From IMG/VR virus record IMGVR_UViG_3300044956_000952, positions 1 to 21,593 of that record: a stretch of DNA of 21,593 bases, one strand, 5' to 3'. Under the pieces are notes generated by a model that was given only the letters and a program-made list of their open reading frames with translations, made no database searches and had not been told where the DNA came from. The DNA is from a virus. Within the stretch, counting starts at the first letter, position 1; every line of letters begins with the position of its first letter. The position numbers were made by a program, and so were the translations under genes. Below are positions 5,606 through 12,251 of the stretch, piece by piece.

Positions 5606-5677
5606 ATGATTGAAATACTGGGATTTTTTGGAACATTTATTGTTATCATAGTATTGGTTTCTGTTATTGTAGGTTAA
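5606..5677 (+). CDS. 23-codon membrane-peptide ORF inside the tmRNA intervening segment
   Basis: ATG 5606 has AAAAAGG at 5593-5599 at a 6-nt spacing. The product starts MIEILGFFGTF and continues as an unbroken run of I, V, L, S and G ending VIVG, which would make one transmembrane helix. It lies wholly in the 110 nt between the two tmRNA halves, which maturation is expected to cut out. It could encode a toxin-like or accessory micropeptide, or be a chance frame in T-rich DNA. No homologue is known to me. Confidence 0.4.
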   Translation: MIEILGFFGTFIVIIVLVSVIVG

Positions 5678-5703
5678 CTCAATCCTTGAGATATCTTTTT
5701 TAT

Positions 5704-5898
5704 GGGCCAGCACTGGGATCGATTGACGTATAATAAATGACTGGACAACACGATAGGCGAAGAACGTAATTCTAGCAAAACAAATAGACGCAAATGACGA
5801 CTATTTTTATCAGGAAGTCAAGCTAGCTGCTTGAATCTGACGGGGTAGTTATACCTAGCAACAGAAAATAGCTGCACATGGGACCTTGTCCCATGTGC
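5704..5898 (+). ncRNA. ssrA: tmRNA coding piece (5' acceptor strand, tag ORF and 3' hairpin)
   Basis: It begins with GGGCCAG (5704-5710). The tag frame occupies 5790-5834 and is preceded by AAATAGAC, closely matching the context before the resume codon in other tmRNAs. Downstream, GCACATGGGAC (5874-5884), loop CTT and GTCCCATGTGC (5888-5898) form a perfect 11-bp hairpin that probably closes the coding piece or marks a processing point. No T-run follows it. Confidence 0.85.
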
Positions 5899-6086
5899 CT
5901 ATTACTTCAACCAGCATGAATTGCATTTGGCCTAGAAAATCTCTTACTATAGTTTTCTCTAGCAGAAAATTTCAAACATCCCGGCTTGAGTACAAATCAA
6001 ACTGTGTAATTACCAATCTGTATTAGATGGAAATATTCAGCTGGCTCTGTCGTTTCTGCAACAGGCTCACATCTAGTATAGGTTTT

Positions 6087-6779
6087 TTATTTAATGCTTA
6101 ACTTTTGATTCTGCTGTGCAATTATGGTTTTTCGCAATTGATCTACAATTCCGCTATTTCTTAGACTTTTAAAGGTTAGATTGGCAATGCCGTATTCACC
6201 TTGTATTCTAAGTCCTTTTTTCCTAAATTCTTTAAGTCTATCTAATACCTGTTCTAATGACTCTAGATCTTTGCTAGCAATGGCATTGGTAATTATCTTA
6301 TACCATTTCATAGCTAATTTGTTTATAGCTGCGTGATCAATGTCTTGGTTTGGTTCTGTACTTGGTCTCAGCCATTTATCTTTGATAATACTGTATGCAC
6401 CGCCTACGGTAAATTGTCTGCTGTCTTCTACATATAGCTCTACTGGGATACCTTTGATCTTGATGTTATATTGTTCTTTGTATAATAAACGTTTAGTATC
6501 GAATAATTCACTTAATTCCTTGTCACAGTTAATTCTATCATAGTCAGTTATTATGTGCAGATCTAGATCGCTGTATTTTGTATAATATTTGTTGGTTTGT
6601 CCTCCGGTTATGATAACATCAATCACAGGAAAATCTATGTCAACATATTTTCTAAAGTGCTTGGCAACAGCAATTAATTTTTCCTTAACTTCAGCTGTAA
6701 GTTGATTGTCTTTCCAAAGACTGGGATTAAGCTCACTATGAGTTTCAATGCCAAACGGTAGGAATTCAATAATTTTCAT
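6087..6779 (-). CDS. Nucleotidyltransferase-fold protein (230 aa)
   Basis: Residues 55-76 contain ITGGQTN, then YSDLDLHIIT: the GG/GS...DxD signature of the polymerase-beta nucleotidyltransferase superfamily (G59-G60, D71, D73). A possible third acidic residue lies in PVELYVED (about 113-120). Similar proteins are found in T4-like cyanophages, where the substrate is unknown; relatives adenylylate or uridylylate proteins, RNA or small molecules. The C-terminal part is helical and basic. The gene converges on the tmRNA with about 190 nt between them and is divergent from the YqgE-like gene, sharing a 23-nt intergenic AT-rich promoter region. Confidence 0.75.
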   Translation of the reverse strand: MKIIEFLPFGIETHSELNPSLWKDNQLTAEVKEKLIAVAKHFRKYVDIDFPVIDVIITGGQTNKYYTKYSDLDLHIITDYDRINCDKELSELFDTKRLLYKEQYNIKIKGIPVELYVEDSRQFTVGGAYSIIKDKWLRPSTEPNQDIDHAAINKLAMKWYKIITNAIASKDLESLEQVLDRLKEFRKKGLRIQGEYGIANLTFKSLRNSGIVDQLRKTIIAQQNQKLSIK

Positions 6780-6785
6780 ATAAAA

Positions 6786-6793
6786 TATTTATT
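6786..6793 (-). promoter_or_regulatory. Late-promoter-like AATAAATA box
   Basis: Read on the minus strand, AATAAATA (7/8 match to TATAAATA) ends 6 nt before the start codon of the nucleotidyltransferase gene. The same box ends 5 nt before the virion-protein start at 10875. A transcript from it would be nearly leaderless, so a role in translation initiation is an alternative. On the plus strand TATAAAAT at 6779-6786 could serve the divergent gene. Confidence 0.35.
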
Positions 6794-6802
6794 ATAGTAA
6801 AT

Positions 6803-7375
6803 ATGATTATGGAAGACATCGACAACTATATAGGGTATTTACTGGCAGCACATCCTAAAAGACAAGATCCAGTTTTGAGACGAGGTGTAATTTTAGTAAT
6901 TGATAATGATCATTCTGGAGCTATAGGTTTACAAATTAACAAACCTATGGAAAATCAAACATCTCTAGGTAGAATAATGATGAGTCTAGGAATTTCCTAT
7001 GACAAAGATAATCATGTATATTTTGGCGGTCCTGAAAATACAAATAGGATTATTGTGTTGCATAGTTTGGATTGGAAAAGTACAGGTACAACATGTCTAG
7101 GTAGTAATTTTGGAATAAGTAACGATATCAGTGTTCTTGCTGCTATTGCAAGTGATAATGGTCCTCAACATTTTAGGGCCATAGCAGGTGTATATAGATG
7201 GCTGCCAGGACATTTTGAAAGTGAATTAGATGGAACACCTCCCTTCAATGAAATTGGCAGAAGATGGAGTCATGTTCCTGCAAGTTTAGATTTAATTTTC
7301 GGTCATGATGGTTTAACTCAATGGCATAACCTAATAGAAGAACATGCCAAAACTCTAATAAGTTCTTGGTTTTAG
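6803..7375 (+). CDS. YqgE/AlgH family protein (190 aa)
   Basis: It shows the DUF179 pattern in order: GYLLAAHPKRQDPVLRRGVI at the N-terminus, GAIGLQINKPM (about 40-50), VYFGGPEN (about 73-80), IVLHS (about 85-89) and a C-terminal GVYRWLPG...RRW region. Length matches bacterial YqgE (about 187 aa). The family's biochemical role is unsettled; AlgH has been linked to regulation in Pseudomonas. Phage copies occur in T4-like marine viruses. The start may be ATG 6803 or ATG 6809. It is the only plus-strand gene for several kb and ends 4 nt into the helicase stop region (convergent overlap). Confidence 0.8.
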   Translation: MIMEDIDNYIGYLLAAHPKRQDPVLRRGVILVIDNDHSGAIGLQINKPMENQTSLGRIMMSLGISYDKDNHVYFGGPENTNRIIVLHSLDWKSTGTTCLGSNFGISNDISVLAAIASDNGPQHFRAIAGVYRWLPGHFESELDGTPPFNEIGRRWSHVPASLDLIFGHDGLTQWHNLIEEHAKTLISSWF

Positions 7376-8766
7376 TCTTTTTCTGAATTTAAGTTAGCCA
7401 ATATATTTCTTATATCAGTATTGGGTTTGCTTTTTAATTTTGGTGCAGCTATTCCCTGTGTAAGAGCGATATTTTCAGTTTGACTGGTTCTCTTTAATCC
7501 TTGATAAAATTGACCAGTCTGTTGACTGGTGCTTTCATTATAATCTTCCCCTAGGTCGTTAATACGCAGTGTGTCTATGTTATAGGCAAGATCTACTTTT
7601 TGACCTACTCCTGAACTAGATCGTGTTTTCATAAACTGAATTTGATATCTACCACGTTCTTTCATAGCACGACTAGTAAAAATACCAATGACATTGTCAG
7701 CGGTTTGAATTTTACTTAGCCCACCCGAAATATGACTATGATCAAACTCAATCTCTTCTACTGCTGCTCTATTTAATTGACTGGCAGTCACTGTGATACA
7801 ATTTGTTTCCATAGCTAAATTTCTTATTTCTTCAGATACATATTTGTCTTTAACAAACAAATCACTGGGCGACACCTTAACACTTAAAGGCATCATTAAA
7901 TCAAGATAATCTATTAACAAAACGTCTGGTTTATAACCTTTTTTGACCTGATATTCTTTCAAATATGCTCTAATATCATTACAATTTTTACCAGATGGCA
8001 TATATTTAATCTGTATGCTGCCTGCACGTTTTCCTGCCATTTTAACCTTTAGTTCAACATCGTCTATGTTTTTAAATATCTCTCTTGTGGCAATACCTGT
8101 TACCATACTGTCAAGTCTCATGCTTACAAGATTTTCTGCAAGTTCAAAAGTGAGATAAACCACATTCAATTCTACCATGGCCCAATTCACTCCTAGATTG
8201 GCAAGAAATAGGCTCTTACCTCCTCCTGATGCTGCGGCAAAAATATTGAGCTCTCCTCTGTTAAATCCGCCATATAGTTTTTTATCTACTGAAGGCCACC
8301 CTGTTGAAATTTGGCCATTTGAGTTTTTCAATTTTTCTAATCTACCTCGTGGATCTTCAAAGTAGTCTGTGCCCATATCTTTGTTTAAACTTATCTGCAT
8401 TGCGTCTTTTATCAGTTTCTCCACAGGTCCATAATCTCCTTTTTCTAGAAGATCTGCAGAAGATAGTATAGCCTGTTCTAAGGCCCTGTGTCTTGAAAAT
8501 TTCTCAAATTCATCTAATAGCCATTCATAGTTTTCTAGCGGAAGTACTACTCTATTGAGATTTACGCCGCAGTTTGCATTGACAATATCAACGTCTGGCA
8601 TGATTTTGTATTGATCTACATACTGCGAAATAAATTTAGCACAAGGTTTAAGTTTTCTATCAAAATATTCAAAATTAAAAATACTTTGACATCTAATAAA
8701 AACTTCTGCATCGCTCAAAAACATTTCTAAATAAATTTTTTGAATATCAAAAGTATATCTATTCAT
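7372..8766 (-). CDS. 41: Replicative DNA helicase, DnaB/gp41 type (464 aa)
   Basis: Walker A ASGGGKS lies at residues 179-185 and Walker B LLIDYLD at about 283-289. A DnaB-type motif follows (TASQLNRAA), then SGGLSKIQTADNVIG and an arginine-finger-like QFMKTRSSS region. A helical N-terminal domain (1-130) precedes a linker that would bind primase. The length is close to T4 gp41 (475 aa). It unwinds DNA at the fork with gp61 primase, whose gene lies just upstream. The start overlaps the stop of the 48-codon gene at 8766-8912 (TAATG), and the C-terminal 50 residues are variable. The 3' end overlaps the convergent YqgE-like gene by 4 nt. Confidence 0.92.
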   Translation of the reverse strand: MNRYTFDIQKIYLEMFLSDAEVFIRCQSIFNFEYFDRKLKPCAKFISQYVDQYKIMPDVDIVNANCGVNLNRVVLPLENYEWLLDEFEKFSRHRALEQAILSSADLLEKGDYGPVEKLIKDAMQISLNKDMGTDYFEDPRGRLEKLKNSNGQISTGWPSVDKKLYGGFNRGELNIFAAASGGGKSLFLANLGVNWAMVELNVVYLTFELAENLVSMRLDSMVTGIATREIFKNIDDVELKVKMAGKRAGSIQIKYMPSGKNCNDIRAYLKEYQVKKGYKPDVLLIDYLDLMMPLSVKVSPSDLFVKDKYVSEEIRNLAMETNCITVTASQLNRAAVEEIEFDHSHISGGLSKIQTADNVIGIFTSRAMKERGRYQIQFMKTRSSSGVGQKVDLAYNIDTLRINDLGEDYNESTSQQTGQFYQGLKRTSQTENIALTQGIAAPKLKSKPNTDIRNILANLNSEKD

Positions 8767-8912
8767 TATATTAGGTTATCTTGTTGTTGACTAAGACTAG
8801 TAGGTCTATCAAGGCAAATATCTTTTATTTCTTTTAAGTTGCGTAGTTCTTTAGTCTTGGTTTCTGCATATAAATCAGCACCTGCTCCTAACTTAAATCC
8901 GCTGTTTTTCAT
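8766..8912 (-). CDS. Small hypothetical protein coupled to gp41 (48 aa)
   Basis: ATG at 8912-8910 leads to TAA at 8768-8766, whose last A is the first base of the helicase ATG, so translation is probably coupled. The N-terminus reads MKNSGFKLGAGADLY and the rest is charged and helical (ELRNLKEIKD). No family is recognised. The GxKLGAxA...Y pattern resembles short peptides that I associate with T4-like marine phages, but this is weak. It sits between primase and helicase, so a role at the primosome is possible. Confidence 0.55.
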   Translation of the reverse strand: MKNSGFKLGAGADLYAETKTKELRNLKEIKDICLDRPTSLSQQQDNLI

Positions 8913-9024
8913 GTATTATAAATGTTTTCATTGATTCTATAGAATGTCTGCTCAAGTAGATCAAGCATGCCTTGTAAGACTACATCCAAAAACAAAAGAC
9001 CGCCGATAGTTTGTCAGGTCTAGA

Positions 9025-10029
9025 TTAGAATAATTCATTTTGTAATCTTTTTTTTATCAGTTCTATTTTTAGAGGGCTAGTTTCTTTATAATATAAGATT
9101 GAATATAATGTATAAGCTCTACCATAAGATTTTACTGCATCTGCAACATCTTTGACGTGTTTTTCCCAAAATGGTACACTCACTGACCAATGTTCATTAA
9201 GAGCAGTTTCAAAAAATTGATTTCCTGCTCTGTCTCTATCAGGAACTATTATAATTTCTTTGTTTAGATTCTTCAATCTAGTAATTTGAGTTTGATTAAT
9301 ATTATTTGTCATTACTGCAACACCATCTATGGCAATGGCATCAAATTGTCCTTCTACAACAAGACAAAATTTTTTATCAGTTGTCTGTGCATCAAGATTG
9401 AACACGTACCCTTGTTGACTTTCTGTAAGATATTTTGGGGTACCATCTTGTATTTTTCTTCCTGTGTACCCTACTATTTTTCCATTATGATAAAAAGGTA
9501 TCAATAATCTATCTTTGTATCTAGAACAAGGACTCCAGTGCCAATTGTACCAGTCAATAGACATGCCTCGTATTTTTAAATATTCAAAAACTTTTTCTAA
9601 CTGTTGTTTTTGATCATCTAATAATTCTTGTTTTGTCCATTCTCTAAGACTTTTAGACCCTTCTGGTAAGTTTTTCTCTTTTAATTCTAAGTTATGTATT
9701 TTAGTAACTACGGAATCATTATCTTTGTATTGTAAAGTGACTAGCTGTAATTTTTGAATTTCTTTGGTATTTAGGCCTAGAAATCCAAATAATTTTCTTG
9801 TATTTAAACTTAAAGTTTTTCCAGGTGTCCATCCAGCCTTAAAATTACAATTAAAACAGTGATATTGCCAGCTTCCTTCACCATTTATCAAAACACCGCC
9901 TCTGTTTCTCTGATCCCTATTTTGACCTCTATTGTGACAACATACTGCATTAAAGGATATCCAACCACTAGGAGTAAATTTTCTTTGAAGAGGTAAGAGA
10001 TCTATCAATGTGTTTTGAATAAAATTCAT
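9025..10029 (-). CDS. 61: DNA primase, DnaG/gp61 type (334 aa)
   Basis: The N-terminal zinc site is C30-C31-H32 paired with C58 and C61 (YHCFNCNFKAGW). The TOPRIM domain contains VVEGQFDAIA (E226) and IIVPDRDRAG (D264, D266), the catalytic acidic triad of DnaG-type primases. RLLIPFY, then GRKIQDGTPKYL, is the usual lead-in to TOPRIM. Length is close to T4 gp61 (342 aa). It makes RNA primers on the lagging strand with gp41, encoded downstream. A gap of 112 nt with no convincing gene separates it from the 48-codon gene. Confidence 0.9.
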   Translation of the reverse strand: MNFIQNTLIDLLPLQRKFTPSGWISFNAVCCHNRGQNRDQRNRGGVLINGEGSWQYHCFNCNFKAGWTPGKTLSLNTRKLFGFLGLNTKEIQKLQLVTLQYKDNDSVVTKIHNLELKEKNLPEGSKSLREWTKQELLDDQKQQLEKVFEYLKIRGMSIDWYNWHWSPCSRYKDRLLIPFYHNGKIVGYTGRKIQDGTPKYLTESQQGYVFNLDAQTTDKKFCLVVEGQFDAIAIDGVAVMTNNINQTQITRLKNLNKEIIIVPDRDRAGNQFFETALNEHWSVSVPFWEKHVKDVADAVKSYGRAYTLYSILYYKETSPLKIELIKKRLQNELF

Positions 10030-10038
10030 CTTTATAGA

Positions 10039-10875
10039 TTAGCTTCTATAGAGAAATTTGTCAAATGACCCATAATAGTTAGGATCGTCATTATCTAAAC
10101 TCGTAGGAGCCTTGGCAGGTATATGAAATACTCTAAGATAGCTATATACACCATTAAAATTAAAATAACTTATACCGGTAAATTGATTAAAGGATCTTGT
10201 ATCAATATCATCATAAACATCATCGGTTGATGGTGAATTTTCTAAAGTACCCTTAATAATTACTGTTCCTCTATATTGTGTCAAATAACAGGCTATGGTA
10301 TGCAAAGCTTGATTACCGTTGAATTCTGGCTCTGCATAAATATTGCCACTCTTATGTTCATATTGATTAGTATCTGCATTAAAAATTTTGGTAAATGATG
10401 TAATATTAGTGCTTAATTTGAGAACTGGATTAATATCTTCTTTAAGTTCTATAACTCCATTAACTCCATAATAGGTATCTGCATATACTGGTGTATATGA
10501 TCCGTCTGTATCTAACAATCTTATGGCATAATTATAGCTTGATTTTGGTAAATCTAACACATCGCTTTCATTTAGAGTAATTAGTGCCATACCTTTAGTA
10601 GATGTTGTAGCATCATCTAAAATTTCCAAAGGTTTCTCTATCATTAGTCTGCTATTTAAAGCATCAAACATGGAAAAAACATAAGTTTGCGTAGAATAAA
10701 TCCTTATACGTTTTTGATCGCTATTTTTAAATTGAACTCGTATTTGATTTTTAACACCTTTTTGTATAGTTAAATTTCTTTGATACATAATCCTATTTGC
10801 TCCAAAAGTTTTAGGATCCAAATCTAAGATGACGTTTACATTATTATGATATAAATAGATCGGTAAATTCTGCAT
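10039..10875 (-). CDS. T4-like virion structural protein (278 aa)
   Basis: The frame is open to 10908, but methionine at 10875 gives the start MQNLPIYLYHNNVNVILD, matching the family and avoiding overlap with the divergent gene at 10897. Motifs FGANRIMYQRNLTIQKG, QIRVQFKNSDQKRI, LDTDGSYTPVYADTYYGV and AEPEFNGNQALHTIA are well known from T4-like cyanophage structural proteins found in virions, often called neck or baseplate-associated without proof. It is beta-rich and soluble. AATAAATA ends 5 nt upstream of this start. It is the only clearly structural gene in the window. Confidence 0.75.
   Translation of the reverse strand: MQNLPIYLYHNNVNVILDLDPKTFGANRIMYQRNLTIQKGVKNQIRVQFKNSDQKRIRIYSTQTYVFSMFDALNSRLMIEKPLEILDDATTSTKGMALITLNESDVLDLPKSSYNYAIRLLDTDGSYTPVYADTYYGVNGVIELKEDINPVLKLSTNITSFTKIFNADTNQYEHKSGNIYAEPEFNGNQALHTIACYLTQYRGTVIIKGTLENSPSTDDVYDDIDTRSFNQFTGISYFNFNGVYSYLRVFHIPAKAPTSLDNDDPNYYGSFDKFLYRS
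10850..10857 (+). promoter_or_regulatory. T4-late-type promoter box TATAAATA
   Basis: A perfect TATAAATA on the plus strand 39 nt before the ATG at 10897, lying inside the 5' end of the divergent virion gene. Position and orientation fit a late promoter for the 10897 gene. Confidence 0.45.
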
Positions 10876-10880
10876 ATTAT

Positions 10881-10888
10881 TATTTATT
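10881..10888 (-). promoter_or_regulatory. Late-promoter-like AATAAATA box
   Basis: On the minus strand AATAAATA ends 5 nt before the chosen start (10875) of the virion gene, repeating the arrangement at 6786-6793. It could be a late promoter giving a near-leaderless RNA. Confidence 0.35.
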
Positions 10889-10896
10889 GATAGGCA

Positions 10897-11274
10897 ATGA
10901 AACAACAAATAACTGACAATTTTCCATTTTTAAGTTGTGTAAAATCTAACGACAAAGAGTATGTAGGTATTATTATTAATTGCGATCAACATGTTCTGAG
11001 TATGTATGATTTATCTATGATCACTGACCAAAATTTAAAAAGTTTATTTTTAGAATTAGGCGAAATTTGGTGGTGGGAAAGCAATAGAAAAATACCAATT
11101 CAAATATTTCTAAAGAAAGAGTTCTTTGTATTTAGATCATATATTAAAACTTTTAATTACAAAGATATTGAAATCTTATTCGGTCCAGTTGTAAATTTAA
11201 GTGAGATAGCTGAAAAAAGAGTAAAAAGAAAAACAATTCAATTAGTTAGATCAATTAAGAATAGTCAGAGCTGA
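10897..11274 (+). CDS. Conserved T4-like phage protein (125 aa)
   Basis: The signature PFLSCVKSNDKEYVGIIIN, then HVLSMYDL, then LELGEIWWWESNRKIPIQIF, then YKDIEILFGP and VKRKTIQLVR is a conserved hypothetical of T4-like cyanophages and pelagiphages. The basic C-terminus (EKRVKRKTIQLVRSIK) could bind RNA or DNA. No function is known to me. It is a plus-strand island among minus-strand genes, with a TATAAATA box 39 nt upstream, and its 3' end overlaps the convergent DnaE-like gene by 20 nt. Confidence 0.8.
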   Translation: MKQQITDNFPFLSCVKSNDKEYVGIIINCDQHVLSMYDLSMITDQNLKSLFLELGEIWWWESNRKIPIQIFLKKEFFVFRSYIKTFNYKDIEILFGPVVNLSEIAEKRVKRKTIQLVRSIKNSQS

Positions 11275-11824
11275 TAGCTTCGCAAATAAGATTCATCTGT
11301 ACTACAACAGCAACAGCATAGGCTGTAGCATGTGACTTTTTAAAGTAATACTCGTCTCCTTCAGGTTTCGTCCAAACTTCGTTTATCACCGTAGTCCAGT
11401 CTTTGCCAATCAGATAACGTTTCGCGGGGCGAATCATTGCCAAAACTGCCGCAAGTTGGGGTATCGTCTTTGGTTTCACGCTTCTTAAGATCGAACCATA
11501 TCCGTTGACGTGAAAAAGCAAGTTGACGAAATCGTCCTGTTCCAGTAAATCCCATAACGGCTCCTTGTTTAATAATTTGTTAAGATGTTCTTCACTGCGA
11601 ATATCTTTATATATGCCTACATTTAAAAAATCTAATTTAAAGTAGCCTCGTTCTTCTGCATCTTTATAATTTATGCTTGCCAATCCAGTTAACGGATTAA
11701 TAGGAATTGAGTGACAATATACGCCTGTATTATGTTTTTTACCATCTTGCAACGAAGCGGGAATATGTTTGATTTGATCTAAAATTACTGATCTATCTGC
11801 GAAATCAATATCTATATCAGGCAC
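11255..11824 (-). CDS. DnaE (Pol III alpha)-derived fragment protein of T4-like phages (189 aa)
   Basis: It starts with PDIDIDFADR, the catalytic-motif sequence of bacterial DnaE (PDIDIDF), and near the end has YYFKKSHATAYA, matching the DnaE FKKSHA-AYA region. HNTGVY, GYFKLDFLNVGIY and AMIRPAKRYLIGK lie between. At 189 aa it lacks the PHP, thumb and most of the palm of DnaE (about 1160 aa), so it is not a complete polymerase. Similar genes occur in T4-like cyanophages, with unknown role. The start is GTG at 11824; an in-frame TAA lies closely upstream. Roughly 11370-11540 is clearly GC-richer than its surroundings. Confidence 0.7.
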   Translation of the reverse strand: MPDIDIDFADRSVILDQIKHIPASLQDGKKHNTGVYCHSIPINPLTGLASINYKDAEERGYFKLDFLNVGIYKDIRSEEHLNKLLNKEPLWDLLEQDDFVNLLFHVNGYGSILRSVKPKTIPQLAAVLAMIRPAKRYLIGKDWTTVINEVWTKPEGDEYYFKKSHATAYAVAVVVQMNLICEAISSDYS

Positions 11825-11831
11825 GGTCTTT

Positions 11832-12251
11832 TCAGTTTTTTAGTATTATACTTGAACTATTAACTTTGTCAAATCCATCTATTCCAAAAATAAATTTGAC
11901 ATCGTCTCATTTCATTTCAGGAGTGTGATGTTGATTACGATCATCACCGTTGACAAATACAATTTTTTTCCGTTGAGGATGCATCTGTTTTACCCGGTAG
12001 ATTGCATCGTTAGCAGTTCTATCACTATCGTCAAATGATATTACCTCGTCGACCATTTTTAAATTCTGTATTATTAGAGATCGTTCCCAAAGCTGTATAA
12101 AAGGTGCAACTTTCTTTTTTTGAGCCATTCATCAGAATTTACTCTACGATAAGTTTATCACCTAATTTTTTGCATGTGTAAGGTAATGAATATGGCCACT
12201 ATGAATTGGATTACATCTGCCAGTGGCAATTACTAAGTTCATTTCATTCAT
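11832..12251 (-). pseudogene. Broken HxGH cytidylyltransferase-like gene
   Basis: The start MNEMNLVIATGRCNPIHSGH carries the HxGH nucleotidyltransferase motif. The frame then breaks near 12170 (run of six A's where seven restore frame), again near 12145 (one base missing in the segment giving VNSDEW) and near 12115 (seven A's where eight restore frame). The restored product continues through WERSLIIQNLKMVDEVISFD and FVNGDDRN, then meets an in-frame TGA (11907-11909). The frame resumes DDVKFIFGIDGFDKVNSSSI to TGA at 11832. Intact relatives in T4-like cyanophages are about 135-140 aa. This is probably a decaying gene; sequencing error is a lesser possibility because nearby A/T runs keep frame. 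Confidence 0.75.

Larger units (their letters stand above)
5528..5898 (+). ncRNA. ssrA: Circularly permuted (two-piece) tmRNA gene
   Basis: The tRNA-like domain is split in reversed order. At 5566-5593 lie T-arm AGGGG-TTCAAAT-CCCCT, acceptor strand CTGGTCC, discriminator A and encoded CCA. At 5704-5710 lies the matching 5' strand GGGCCAG, pairing at all seven positions with G3-U70, the alanine identity element. A D-loop-like segment CACTGGGATCGATTGACG follows. Then AAATAGAC precedes the resume codon GCA (5790) of a tag reading ANDDYFYQEVKLAA with TGA at 5832-5834, ending in the typical hydrophobic -LAA. tmRNA plus SmpB rescues stalled ribosomes and tags nascent peptides for proteolysis. Permuted genes are known in alphaproteobacteria, some betaproteobacteria and picocyanobacteria. 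The outer ends and the P2/pseudoknot pairings could not be settled by eye. Confidence 0.9.

Noticed and set aside
5528-5713. 61-aa minus-strand frame across the tmRNA halves
   Set aside because: Its WTRGDLNPC-like text is the usual artefact of translating the complement of a T-arm and CCA end.
6027-6101. 24-codon plus-strand ORF after the tmRNA
   Set aside because: No ribosome site and it runs into the convergent nucleotidyltransferase gene; judged chance.
6340-6543. Plus-strand frames opposite minus-strand genes (also near 8177, 9286, 12860, 13417, 16756, 17465, 19306, 20060 and 20739)
   Set aside because: They lie wholly within well-supported genes on the other strand and lack family motifs or ribosome sites.
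8944-9024. 26-codon plus-strand ORF between the 48-codon gene and primase
   Set aside because: It fits exactly in the gap but has no ribosome site or recognised similarity; too short to support.
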